Position numbers and translations under genes: made by a program | The notes under the pieces: generated by a model | What the model was told of the DNA's origin: nothing | Database searches by the model: none | What the model saw: the letters and a program-made list of their open reading frames with translations, nothing else | Shown here: positions 18,130-27,284 of the stretch, piece by piece | How the letters are laid out: the number at the start of each line of letters is the position of its first letter | Numbering within the stretch: the first letter of the stretch is position 1 | Assembly (NCBI GenBank): GCA_023417315.1 | Contig: JAEZFW010000065.1 | Location: 58,669-122,668, forward strand | From: Pseudomonadota bacterium | Lineage (GTDB): Bacteria > Pseudomonadota > Gammaproteobacteria > Steroidobacterales > Steroidobacteraceae | DNA: 64,000 nt | Direction of reading: 5' to 3'

Positions 18130-18519
18130 CTAGTGGACGGCGATAAGGTCGCGCGACGGTTGCACTGACCTTGTCTGAGCTTCTGGCGCGTGGCTCGACA
18201 CGAGCTCCGCTCGCGACGAGGTGTCTATCGCGATTGAATCCGATTGCTCATGTGCGTGCGCATCCATCCGCATCAGTACGTAGATCGTCACCAGCGCCAG
18301 GCCGGTACTGAGAAGCCTCGTTTCCAGGGGGCTCAGCCGGTTCTGTCCGATGGGAATCGTAAGATGGTGGCGGCCGCGGCGGATGCGATGGATTTTCGCG
18401 TACGCTTGCTTCAATCGTTGCTTCATATTCACGAAGAATCGATAGACATCCATCGCCACGCTGCGCACCCGAGCTCCGCGAACCGCCCATCGCATCGGGT
18501 CTTGCGGATTCGTATCCAT
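18130..18519 (-). CDS. Hypothetical 129-residue protein with one membrane helix
   Basis: I do not recognise this protein. It begins MDTNPQDPMRWAVRGARVRS, has a strongly basic middle segment (KQRLKQAYAKIHRIRRGRHH), one hydrophobic helix (about residues 71-87, TRLLSTGLALVTIYVLM) and a polar tail, which suggests a small anchored protein with a basic cytoplasmic N-terminal part. The open frame reaches 18594, but GGAG 8 nt ahead of the ATG at 18519 supports the shorter form. A very good copy of the 16-bp motif (site D) lies 76 bp upstream, so it probably belongs to the stress regulon. Confidence 0.6.
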   Translation of the reverse strand: MDTNPQDPMRWAVRGARVRSVAMDVYRFFVNMKQRLKQAYAKIHRIRRGRHHLTIPIGQNRLSPLETRLLSTGLALVTIYVLMRMDAHAHEQSDSIAIDTSSRAELVSSHAPEAQTRSVQPSRDLIAVH

Positions 18520-18594
18520 CTGCCGAACTCCAGGCACCGAGCCACTTCCTACTAGCCGGAAGCTCAGCCTCCGTTGTCGGCGCATCACGCTCAA

Positions 18595-18610
18595 TTAGCC
18601 TTAGGTCCAA
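18595..18610 (-). promoter_or_regulatory. 16-bp regulon motif, site D
   Basis: TTAGCCTTAGGTCCAA lies 76 bp upstream of the hypothetical leftward gene and 142 bp from the rightward GH106 pseudogene. The leftward spacing matches the other sites. Confidence 0.55.
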
Positions 18611-18751
18611 TGCTTGTCGAGGACAGCTCGCACGGAGCTCGTCATTTGCGGCGGGGATGGCCGCGCGGCGCTACTTTCATCTATTCTGCGCGGCTCCGCG
18701 GCTCGACCCGCAGGTTGTGAGCGCTCGGCGTTCTGAGCGAGCTAGATATAG

Positions 18752-21346
18752 ATGTCGACATCGATCAAACCGGTTGCGTTGGTGCTTGCATTGAAGGTCT
18801 TCCTTCTCTTGTGCTGCGTCTCGCTCTCCTTCGCACACACGGATGACTCGAGCATCTGGCCACCGGTCGAGCACACTACCAAGCCTTGGACACGTTGGTG
18901 GTGGCCGGGGAGCGCTGTCGATCAGGAGGGACTCACGCAGCAGCTCGAGCGGTTTGCCGAAGCGGGTCTCGGGTGAGTGGAAGTCACTCCTATATATGGA
19001 GTACGTGGGGGCGAGAGACGCGAACTCGAGTTTCTCTCCGAGCGCTGGATGAGCATGCTCGAGCACGCTAGCGCAGAAGCGAAGCGGCTTGGGCTCGGGT
19101 TCGACATGGCCACCGGCACTGGATGGCCGTTTGGCGGCCCGAATGTCGCGCCAGAGGATGCCATTCACCGCATTGTGCGCAGCGGCGATGGCTTGAGTGG
19201 GTCGCCGACAGGCATGAAGGTCAAGCGCGCTGCACCGGGTGGCGAGGGACTGGTGCTCGATCCGTATTCGACCGCGGCACTGGATCGATATCTACGAACA
19301 TTCACCCACGCGTTCGAAGGTTTTACGCGAGATCGTGTCCGCGCACAGTTCCACGATTCGTTCGAGTACTACGACGCAAGCTGGACAGCGCGGCTTCCCC
19401 AAGTCTTCCGCGAGCAGCATGGATATGACATTGAGGCGTATGCCGCGCAGTTGCTCAGTGAGGCACCCTCGGAGCCGGATACGCTGTCTCGGCTCAAGAG
19501 CGACTACCGCGAAACGCTAGGGCGCATGCATATAGAGTATGTGCGGCGGTGGGTGAGTTGGTCTCACGATCACGGCTTCCTCGCTCGCAACCAGTCGCAC
19601 GGCGCACCCGCTAATCTGCTCGACTTGTACGGTCTCGTCGACATTCCCGAAACCGAATCGTTCGGCTCGACTGCCTTCAGCATCCCCGGGTTGCGCCGCG
19701 ATCCTCAGGACGTCCGCGCAGACTTGACGCCGCCGCACCCGCTCATGCATCGCATGGCTTCATCCGCCGCGCACGTCATGGGCAAGCGGCTCACGTCGAG
19801 CGAGTCGGGGACGTGGGTGCGCGAGCATTGGAAGGAATCGCCCGCCGTATTGAAGCCGCAGCTCGATCAGCTCTTCGTTGCCGGCGTCAATCACATTCTT
19901 TATCACGGAACCGTCTATACGCCTCCCGATCAACCTTGGCCGGGTTGGTATTTCTATGCGTCCACGCAGCTCAGTGTCACGAACCCGCTGTGGCGCGAGT
20001 TTGCGGAGCTCAATACGTACGTCACCCGTGTTCAGTCGATCCTCCAATCGGGAGAGCCCGACAACGATGTACTCGTCTACTGGCCATTTGCGGACGTCAT
20101 CGACCATCCCGACGGATTGATGCGGCAGTATCAGGTCGAGAATGCACGCCATTGGCTGCTCGATTCGAGCGCGGGCCGGCTCGCGCTCGAGTTGGATCGA
20201 CACGGATACGCGTTCGACTTCATCTCGGACGATCAACTGTTGGCAACCAAGTTCGAGCGCGGCGAGCTGCACACGCCGGGGAACCGATACCGAGCGATCG
20301 TCGTGCCGTCCACGAGACGGATGCCGGTGGCGACGCTCTCGCACTTGCGTGAGCTTGCGGCGCAGGGGGCGGAGGTGCTGCTCCAATCGATGCCGGTCGA
20401 TGTGCCAGGCCTGGCGAATTTGGATGCGCGGCGCGCGCAGTTCAAGTCACTCACGGAGAGTGACGAGCTCAGGCGCGCGATCGTGCAAAGCGAGGTGGTG
20501 CAGTCCCTCGAGCAGCGCGATGTCGCCCGCGAGCCGATGGTGGAGCTTGGGCTGCGCTACGTGCGTCGCGAGCAATCGACTGGTCATGACTATTTCATCG
20601 CGAATCTTGGCGCATCGCGCGTAGAGGGTTGGGTAGCGCTCGGCCGTCCAGCCCTACATGCCATGTTGCTCGACCCGACGAGCGGCCGTGCCGGGTGGGC
20701 TGCCACCAGGAAAGGCAAGAGAGCGCGCACTGAACTATATCTGCAACTCGAGCCTGGCGAGTCGATGCTCGTCAGGACGCACGCAGCAAAAACGCAGAAG
20801 CGCATTCAGGAGTGGTCGTACCTCCAGCCGAAAGACAATGCCATTGCGCTGGAAGGCGAATGGGCCGTCGAGTTCATTGCAGGCGGCCCTGAGCTGCCAG
20901 TCTCTACTACTGCGCGAGGGTTGACGTCGTGGACCGAGCTGGGCGACTTGGCGACCGCACGCTTTGCAGGCACAGCCCGCTATCGCATCGAGTTCGATGC
21001 CCCTCGAACGTCAGCCGACGTGTGGATGCTCGATCTCGGCGACGTGCGCGAAGCCGCGCGCGTGCGACTGAACGGGCAAGATCTCGGCGCGGCATGGTCG
21101 CTTCCGTTTCGCGTGAGAGTGGACGGCCGGCTGCAGCCGCGCAATGTGCTGGAGATCGAGGTGACGAATCTCGCTGCGAATCGAATTCGTGACATGGACC
21201 GCCGTAAGGTCCCGTGGCGACTCATGAAAGACATCGATATCGTCAATGTTCACTATCGACCGTTCGATGCCTCGCAATGGGGGATCGCGCCCTCAGGTTT
21301 GTTGGGGCCCGTGTCTCTGACGCCGATGAGATCGATCCGACCGTGA
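18752..21346 (+). pseudogene. GH106-type alpha-L-rhamnosidase, interrupted by one in-frame TGA
   Basis: The reading frame is continuous from ATG 18752 to the stop at 21346 (864 codons) except for a TGA at codon 75 (18974-18976). The first part has a signal peptide (ALKVFLLLCCVSLSFAHTDD) and the family opening TKPWTRWWWPGSAVDQ. The second part resumes at once with VEVTPIYGVRGGERRELEFL, which in intact relatives is preceded by a glycine. A GGA to TGA change explains the break. The rest is complete: a catalytic barrel containing DSFEYYDASWT and TSSESGTWVREHWKESP, then C-terminal beta-sandwich domains ending ASQWGIAPSGLLGPVSL. If intact it would be a secreted enzyme releasing rhamnose. Nonsense mutation, sequencing error and readthrough all remain possible. 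Confidence 0.8.
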
Positions 21347-21420
21347 CTGCCGGTCTCGACCGAACGAAAGACGAAGCGAGGAGTGCGGGAAGAGTAATCT
21401 TTGCTGGCTTCCCATGGCGT

Positions 21421-22293
21421 TTATAGCTGGCTTTTAAGCTGTGCGAGCGCGCGCTCGCGAAATGCGCGACTGATGCTCACGGTGCGGCCGGAGTGCAGGA
21501 GGAGCACGTTACCTCTGCGGCGCTCTTTGATGCGACGCGTGTTCACGATCGTCGATCGATGGATCCGCACGAACTCGCGAGCGTCCAACGTGCGTTCCAC
21601 GACTGCCATGGTTTGTCGCAGAAGGTACGTGCGCCCGGATACATGCACGACGTTGATGTAGTTGCGATCCGCCTCCAGAGATTCGATGTCTCCGACGCGA
21701 ATATTCGTGTATCCGGTACCCGTCAGCACTTCAATCGTGTGCTCGCTTGCTTGCGAGGCATCGGATGGAGCAGTGCGACCTGGGCGAGCGTCGCCATGAT
21801 CGGCAGAGTGCGGGCGGTCCCTGCGTCCTAGCGGGTGCAGGATGAAGCGCCTGCCGGCGAATACCACGATGAGCAAACCGCTAGCGGCGAAGATCACCGG
21901 CGCACGCTGATAAAGGAAAGCGGAGAGATCTTGCTCACTGCCGGTCGTAAGTGCGAGCAGCGCTTCGCACATCAGCACGAACGTACCCGTGGCCACGATC
22001 GCGCACGCGAGGACGGTGCGCGGATATCGTTGCACGCTGGGATGCTCGAGCAGCCGCTCACCGAACAGGCCGAGTGCGGCGCCGATGAAGATCCATCCGG
22101 CCGCCGCTTGCAGCGCCCATGCGACTGAGGCTGCGAGCTCGCGGGGCGGATGGTTCGTTGCGAGAGCACACAACTCGCAGTACGCAACCAATGCGACCAC
22201 CAAGGCGAACGCGTAGGCGACGTATTTGGTGACGCGTCGAATCGACCTAGTCGAATTCAATGCACCATTGCGCGGATCGGCTGTCGAGCTCAT
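21421..22293 (-). CDS. Membrane-bound LytTR-type transcriptional regulator
   Basis: A protein of about 290 residues with four membrane helices in its first half (VAYAFALVVALVAYCELCAL; a helix around GWIFIGAALGLFGERLL; one around TVLACAIVATGTFVLMCEALL; one around VIFAASGLLIVVFAGRRFIL). A polar linker leads to a C-terminal LytTR DNA-binding domain (IRVGDIESLEADRNYINVVH, then the conserved FVRIHRSTIVNTRRI). Such proteins control genes directly from the membrane. The start is unsure: an in-frame TTG at 22386 would add 31 polar residues, and no candidate has a good ribosome site. It is divergent from the DUF4440 gene. Its targets are unknown. Confidence 0.85.
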   Translation of the reverse strand: MSSTADPRNGALNSTRSIRRVTKYVAYAFALVVALVAYCELCALATNHPPRELAASVAWALQAAAGWIFIGAALGLFGERLLEHPSVQRYPRTVLACAIVATGTFVLMCEALLALTTGSEQDLSAFLYQRAPVIFAASGLLIVVFAGRRFILHPLGRRDRPHSADHGDARPGRTAPSDASQASEHTIEVLTGTGYTNIRVGDIESLEADRNYINVVHVSGRTYLLRQTMAVVERTLDAREFVRIHRSTIVNTRRIKERRRGNVLLLHSGRTVSISRAFRERALAQLKSQL

Positions 22294-22520
22294 GTCGTTC
22301 GTCACAGAAATTGGCTGCTCGTCACGAGATGTCACGGGTACGCCTAGGGGCGCCGTCAGAGTATCGGAACCTCGATTCTCGTCCAAGCGCGCCGAGTATT
22401 CGTTCCAGAGCGCAGTACCCGTTTCTCCTCGAGTCTCGCAACGCCGCGCGCGGTGCTCGCGCGCACGAGTCGAGCTGAGCGATGATGAACCACCTTCCGC
22501 TCGTCTCGATGGAGTGTCAG

Positions 22521-22967
22521 ATGAAATTCATCGTATTGGGCCTTGCTGCAATGATGTGTGCCGGCTACGTCTCTGCCGAGTCGAACGCGGAGCTCGCCGC
22601 TCAGGTGCGGGATGCGGAGAATGCGTTCGCCAAGACGATGGCCGACCGGAACCTGGAGGCGTTCGCCTCATTCATCGCCGAGGATGCCTTCTTCTTCGGG
22701 CAGGAAGGGCTTCGCGGAAAGAAGTCAGTCGTGAATGCCTGGAGCAAATTCTACGAGGGGAAGAGTGCGCCGTTCTCTTGGCGAGCCGAAACCGTCGAGG
22801 TCCTCGACAGCGGGGAGCTCGCGTTCAGCAGCGGACCGGTGTTCGATCCCCAAGGCCAACGGACCGCCACGTTCAATTCCGTGTGGCGTCGCGACTCGAA
22901 CGGGGAATGGAAGGTCGTCTTCGACAAAGGGACCTGCGTGTGTGGGGAGTCGAAGCCGGCCCCGTAG
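22521..22967 (+). CDS. Secreted SnoaL-like/DUF4440 protein (NTF2 fold)
   Basis: 148 residues with a signal peptide (KFIVLGLAAMMCAGYVSAES) and an NTF2-like domain: AENAFAKTMADRNLEAFASF, FIAEDAFFFGQEGLRGKKSV, then strands up to SVWRRDSNGEWKVVFDKGTC. It ends in a short tail with two cysteines (TCVCGES). DUF4440 proteins are small, cone-shaped folds used for binding or weak catalysis; the function here is unknown. The open frame begins at 22482, but GGAG 7 nt before ATG 22521 and the signal peptide fix the start there. Confidence 0.85.
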   Translation: MKFIVLGLAAMMCAGYVSAESNAELAAQVRDAENAFAKTMADRNLEAFASFIAEDAFFFGQEGLRGKKSVVNAWSKFYEGKSAPFSWRAETVEVLDSGELAFSSGPVFDPQGQRTATFNSVWRRDSNGEWKVVFDKGTCVCGESKPAP

Positions 22968-23121
22968 TCTCCGCTGTTGTTCGTCCCGAGAAGCGGTCGT
23001 CCGTCACATCGGAGCAGCGATGCAGTCGTGAGCCACTCAAAATGGACTACACAGGGTATCCACTCGAGCTCGCTGCGGCGATGTCCCCGAGTGAGACCGA
23101 TCTTGAGGAACGCACACGACC

Positions 23122-23811
23122 ATGCACTTCTCGCGAATGTTCTATCGCGCTGCCGCGATCTGCTCCTTTCTGTCAGTCGTCACCACTCTGTTACTCATCT
23201 TCCTCCCGGAGCTTTTTGCGCCGGTCTAGGGCTTCGAGGATCGCATGGCGCGAGTTCATGAGCGCCCCTATGTCGTGCGCGCCTGGGCCTATCTCCTCCA
23301 TCCGTTCCTCGTCCTCGGCGCCGCGCTCGGCATTGCCATGCGAATCCGAGAGGGTGCATCGGCCGCCGCGCTCGTTGGTCTGCTCGGATTCACGCTCTGG
23401 GCCTTCAACGAAGCTGGACAGCAAACCTTGACGCTGTTCGGGTTCGACGAATGGCGAGCTGCCTATGCGACCGCCGATGAGCTCACACGCGAGCGGATTC
23501 GCAGCGGTGCGCTCATGTACGACGGTTTGTGGGATGGGATGTACTTCCTGCTGCTGATCGGATTCTCGGTCGGCAATCTGTGTTTTGGACAGGCACTGGT
23601 ACGCAAGCGTGGCTTGACGCGTCTCACCGGCGCATTCCTCTTGGCTGCCGTTCTACTCACCTCGACGTTCATGCTTTCCGAGCTCGGATGGGCTCTTCCG
23701 TCCGAGGCGATCGGCACCTGGGCCTATGCCGCGGTTCAGCCACTGGGTCGAGCGCTCGTCGGCGTATGGCTCTGGCGATTCTCCGATGAGCGAGAGTCGT
23801 TGGATGATTAG
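23122..23811 (+). pseudogene. Four-helix membrane protein interrupted by one in-frame TAG
   Basis: A frame starting at ATG 23122 encodes a hydrophobic 35-residue leader (SFLSVVTTLLLIFLPELFAP in its centre), then meets TAG at 23227-23229, and continues in the same frame through GFEDRMARVHERPYVVRAWA and three further hydrophobic helices to 23811. The downstream part alone could start at ATG 23245 (188 residues), but it lacks a good ribosome site and would lose the first helix. A CAG to TAG change would account for it. The family is unknown to me; it resembles uncharacterised four-helix membrane proteins. It may still be read as the shorter product. Confidence 0.55.
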
Positions 23812-24019
23812 CTTCATGACGCGTCTCGCTGGCTTCGCTCGAGGGATGGTTGGGAGGTGCTCTTCTTCCAGAGATTCGTCGACGGCCGCGAGCAGATCTT
23901 TTGGGTGAAGTTATCGAGTGCCATGCTCGATGCCATCGATCGGTGAGCGGTCGGCGGAACCTGTCAATGCATGAGTCGTTCCTTGTGAGCGGATTTGTGA
24001 TACCGCAGCAGGAGGACGT

Positions 24020-24289
24020 ATGCCAGCCAAATCGAAGCAGCAGCAGAAGGCAGCAGGTGCGGCGCTGTCAGCGAAGCGCGGTGAGACACCGAAGTCGCGA
24101 CTACGCGGCGCATCGAAGCAGATGGTCGAGTCGATGAATGAAGATGAGCTCGAGCGTATGGCAAGCGTCAAACGAAAGAGCCTGCCAAGGCGAGCCTCAA
24201 CGAAAACGACGGGAACGAAAGGCAAGTCGCGCACTGCGTCTCGCAGCCGTACGCGTAGCAAAGCGGCGCAGAAGCGTGCGCGACGATGA
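24020..24289 (+). CDS. DUF3008 family small basic protein
   Basis: 89 residues, rich in Lys and Arg. It matches DUF3008: MPAKSKQQQKAAGAALSAKR, GETPKSRLRGASKQMVESM, then NEDELERMASVKRKSLP. The family core is about 60 residues. Here a 30-residue Ser/Thr/Arg-rich tail is added. The ribosome site AGGAGG is 6 nt upstream. Such proteins are widespread and unstudied; the basic composition suggests nucleic-acid contact. A long palindromic repeat follows downstream. Confidence 0.88.
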   Translation: MPAKSKQQQKAAGAALSAKRGETPKSRLRGASKQMVESMNEDELERMASVKRKSLPRRASTKTTGTKGKSRTASRSRTRSKAAQKRARR

Positions 24290-24326
24290 AGCTACCCGGT
24301 CCTTTCGTCCTCTGAGAAGAAGAAAA

Positions 24327-24523
24327 CTCTCGCCAAGCACGCCGCGCTCGCGAAGGAAGAATCGATCATTTCTTTCTTTCCTCCGCGTCTCTGCGGCTCT
24401 GCGAGAGTTATTCCTCTTAGCGCTGCGGCAATGGGGAAAATGATCTCGGGGAGACGCAGAAGCGCGGAGATGAAATGCGGATAAGTTGTTCTTCCTTGGC
24501 GAGCTTCGCGTGCTTCGCGAGAG
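24327..24523. repeat. ~197-bp imperfect palindromic dispersed element
   Basis: The outer arms 24327-24359 and 24491-24523 are 33 nt each and match as inverted repeats at about 27-28 positions. A second, inner pair (around CTCCGCGTCTCTGCG near 24381 and its complement near 24450-24470) is nested inside. It fills the gap between the convergent DUF3008 and aldo/keto reductase genes. The left arm is also similar to 45917-45959, so it is a dispersed family. It may act as a two-way transcription barrier. Confidence 0.7.
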
Positions 24524-24552
24524 ATCTCTAGCAGTCCGTAGCGCAGGGCTGC

Positions 24553-25365
24553 TCAGTCGTAAGGCAGCGTGCCTAGCGAGGAGTATTGCTCGTTGAGGCC
24601 GTCGAGGTTCGCCATGTCTTGCACGTCGATGCGGAAGTCGAACACGTCGATATTCTCTTCCAAGTGTTCCTTGCGATTTGCTTTGGGCAGCGGCACGACG
24701 CCGTGCTGAAGATTCCAGCGGAGCAGGATCTGGGCGGGCGTCTTGCGATAGTGCTCGGCGATCTTCGTGAGCGCGGGATCGTCCAATCGCTCGGTCCGGG
24801 TGAGCGGGCTGTATGCTTGAATCACGATCTGATTCTCATGACAGTACTTACGCATGTGCGGACCATAGCCGAACGGGCTCCACTCGATCTGGTTCACCGC
24901 CGGCATCTCGCCTGTGGCTAGCGCAAGCGCGTGAATCTGTTCCACTGAATAGTTGCTCACGCCGATGTCGCGCACGAGGCCTTCATTGCGTGCTCGAATG
25001 AGGCCTCGCCAGAGCTCTGCGCCCACTCCTTCGTCCGGCGGGCGATGCACCAGCATGAGGTCGGCGTAGTCGATCATCAGCTCCGCGAGATTCTTTCGGG
25101 TGGCCTCATAGGCATCGTCCGTCTCTTCGACCTTCGTGACGAGGTAAATCGACTCGCGCACCGTGCCGGCATCGCGCAATGCCCGACCGATGTCAGGTTG
25201 CGTGCCGTAGTCGCCCGATGTATCGATCATTGGATAACCGAGCTTCAAGGCATGGGCGATCGCCTCGGATGTGTGGTCGGTCAGTTGCCACGTTCCAAGG
25301 CCGAGCAGTGGCATGCGACGACCGCTGCGCAGCGGTTTTCTCGAGTGCAATGAAAGAGTGTTCAT
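24553..25365 (-). CDS. Aldo/keto reductase
   Basis: A 270-residue NADPH-dependent carbonyl reductase of the (beta/alpha)8 AKR fold. The catalytic tetrad is visible: Asp in MIDTSGDYG, Tyr in the same block, Lys in YLVTKVEET and His in LMLVHRPPDEG. Typical later motifs are VRDIGVSNYSVEQI, NQIEWSPF, QAYSPL and ILLRWNLQHGVVPLPKANR. The length is typical of the AKR5-like 2,5-diketo-gluconate reductase group, whose members reduce many small aldehydes and ketones, so the substrate cannot be assigned. The start ATG has no strong ribosome site. It follows the phospholipase D-type gene by 29 nt on the same strand and may be cotranscribed with it. Confidence 0.93.
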   Translation of the reverse strand: MNTLSLHSRKPLRSGRRMPLLGLGTWQLTDHTSEAIAHALKLGYPMIDTSGDYGTQPDIGRALRDAGTVRESIYLVTKVEETDDAYEATRKNLAELMIDYADLMLVHRPPDEGVGAELWRGLIRARNEGLVRDIGVSNYSVEQIHALALATGEMPAVNQIEWSPFGYGPHMRKYCHENQIVIQAYSPLTRTERLDDPALTKIAEHYRKTPAQILLRWNLQHGVVPLPKANRKEHLEENIDVFDFRIDVQDMANLDGLNEQYSSLGTLPYD

Positions 25366-25394
25366 GTGGCGCGATCAGGATGTCATTGCCTGGC

Positions 25395-26963
25395 TCAGCC
25401 GCCGAGAAGCTGGCTGACCAAGCGTTGTAATGAGCTCAAGGAAGGCAGATCGTCCGCGACGACTCGACTCGTGAAGGCCGCTGCGGTCAATGCGCCTGCT
25501 ATCAGCAACGCGCTCTGCAGACGTGCGAGCTTGAATTTCGGCAGGGTCATCGTCGGCCAGTTTTGTTCCCGATCGAAGACGGGCGCGAGAATCGGCCCCA
25601 GGTTCGGCTCGCTCTGCTGCGGGTCGACTCGCACGAGGCGTCGCGACTGACCTACCACGTCGGGTAAGCGTGCGATGCCGTGCGCGCGCAGAGTCGGGGC
25701 GAGCTGGTCAATCTCGAGGCCGAGATGCTCTGCGAGTAATCGAGTGCGCAGATGCTCGATACGCTCACGATGCTCTCGGGTCGTTGCCTCGAGAACGAGA
25801 TTACATTCGAGATCGAATCCCATCGAACGACGGTTCAAGTTCGCCGAGCCGACGGTGAGCCAGCGATCGTCGAACGTCGCGATCTTCGAGTGCACGTTGA
25901 TCGCGCGGCCATCGGCACAGTACGCGGCGACCAAAGGCAATCTGGACGTGACACCGTTTGCTGCGAGGGTGTGGCAGAAGCGCGCTCGGCCGTATCCCAT
26001 CGTGTGATACTCAGAGTGGGTTTCGGGTTGATCCAAGCCCACCAACAGCCCCTGAAGCTTCGCAACACGACGAAACTGTGCGGCGAGCGCCGTCGCGATC
26101 CGTTCGCTGGTGAAGTATTGGTTCTCGATGTAGAGCGTGTGCTTCGTCGCCGCGATTGCAGCGAGATAGAAAGCTTCGATCTCGCGGCAAGACTGCGGCT
26201 CGAGCTCCGCGGGACAGGTGCGCGCAATGCCAGTGCGAATCTGCTTGAAGTCGGTGTGCAGGCTACTGGGCCAGATCGGCGCGCCGACGGTCACCCGTTC
26301 GGGTGCGGCCACCTTGGCGGTTTCCGGCCAATGCTGCCGAACGTAATCACCGAGCGATGCCGCCGCAGGGCCGCTGACGCAGAGCTGCGCATCGTGTACA
26401 GGTTTATAGGGTTCGCCGCAGTGGTCGCGGCGCGCATCGCTGGGGTGATGCGCGCATGTGTCCCAGCGCTTGTGTGTGAGATCGATGCCGCCGCAGAAGG
26501 CGAGTGCGTCATCGATCACCACGACCTTGTGATGCACGCACCCGGTGACCAAGCGGGCAGGATGCTCATGGAAGTGCACGCCATACTGCTCGAGACGCTC
26601 GCGCGTGCTCCACTCGCGATCATCGCCGTAGAACCAATGATAGTCCCAGCGCAGCACGTGAATCTCGAGCTCGGGCGTACGCGCGCGCAAATAGCCGAGC
26701 AATGGCCCGAGCTCGACCGGGGCTGATGCATCATCCGGATCCTGATTCGCAGGGTCACGTGGCAGTCGTGCGCGTGTATCGAAGTCCCAGCCTGCGATGA
26801 GAATTTGCCGGCGAGCCTGTAGGAGTGCATCGCGCAGCGCACTGTAGTACTCCTCGCCGTCGATGAGTAAGGTGGCACGCTCCGCCACGGTGCACTTCCA
26901 GCACGTCTGGCCCTCGCGCAACAAGGACGAGCGGCCCACAAGGTGCGTTTCCAGATGTCGCAT
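25395..26963 (-). CDS. Phospholipase D family protein (two HKD motifs)
   Basis: A 522-residue enzyme with two HKD phosphodiesterase motifs, HHKVVVIDDALAFCGGIDL and HSKIATFDDRWLTVGSANLN, which together form one active site. Surrounding blocks (IAGWDFDTRARL, IHVLRWDYHWFYG, YIENQYFTSERIA) resemble the PLD-like phosphatidyltransferase/cardiolipin synthase superfamily. A hydrophobic helix near the C-terminus (LQSALLIAGALTAAAFTSR) may anchor it to the membrane. Likely substrates are phospholipids. The frame is open from 27128, but the first 55 residues have no domain content and the protein proper begins at the ATG of MRHLETHLVG. It probably precedes the aldo/keto reductase in one transcript. Confidence 0.88.
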   Translation of the reverse strand: MRHLETHLVGRSSLLREGQTCWKCTVAERATLLIDGEEYYSALRDALLQARRQILIAGWDFDTRARLPRDPANQDPDDASAPVELGPLLGYLRARTPELEIHVLRWDYHWFYGDDREWSTRERLEQYGVHFHEHPARLVTGCVHHKVVVIDDALAFCGGIDLTHKRWDTCAHHPSDARRDHCGEPYKPVHDAQLCVSGPAAASLGDYVRQHWPETAKVAAPERVTVGAPIWPSSLHTDFKQIRTGIARTCPAELEPQSCREIEAFYLAAIAATKHTLYIENQYFTSERIATALAAQFRRVAKLQGLLVGLDQPETHSEYHTMGYGRARFCHTLAANGVTSRLPLVAAYCADGRAINVHSKIATFDDRWLTVGSANLNRRSMGFDLECNLVLEATTREHRERIEHLRTRLLAEHLGLEIDQLAPTLRAHGIARLPDVVGQSRRLVRVDPQQSEPNLGPILAPVFDREQNWPTMTLPKFKLARLQSALLIAGALTAAAFTSRVVADDLPSLSSLQRLVSQLLGG

Positions 26964-27284
26964 TGCCGACGATGAGTTTGAGATGGATGCAACCCAAACG
27001 CACTGGCGCGCGGGCAGTTCGATTTGCCGTAGCAGGTTCGAACAAAATGAGAGAGAGAGGCGCTCGACAACGTTCGCGGTCGGACTGTGTCGCCAATCGG
27101 AGGCATGTCGTGGCTGAAATTCATACAATGCCGCAATGGCGATGAGCGCTCGATGCCTTCATCGGTCCAACGCGCTGGCGCTTGCGGTGCTCCGCACGAT
27201 CGGTGCAAGCCTGTTATACCGCGAGGTTCGTGCCTCTAGACGAGCTTCGCGTATCCTTCAACCTCCTAACGGGTCGGTTTGCTC

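Noticed and set aside
22226..23431. 401-codon open frame on the plus strand
   Set aside because: It overlaps the LytTR, DUF4440 and membrane-protein genes, is Arg/Ser-rich and shows no domain; a GC-rich shadow frame.
27161..27176. Half-site of the 16-bp motif (GGTCCAA) before the P-type ATPase
   Set aside because: Only the GGTCCAA half is present and the other half does not match. The same holds for a half-site at 34728-34734.
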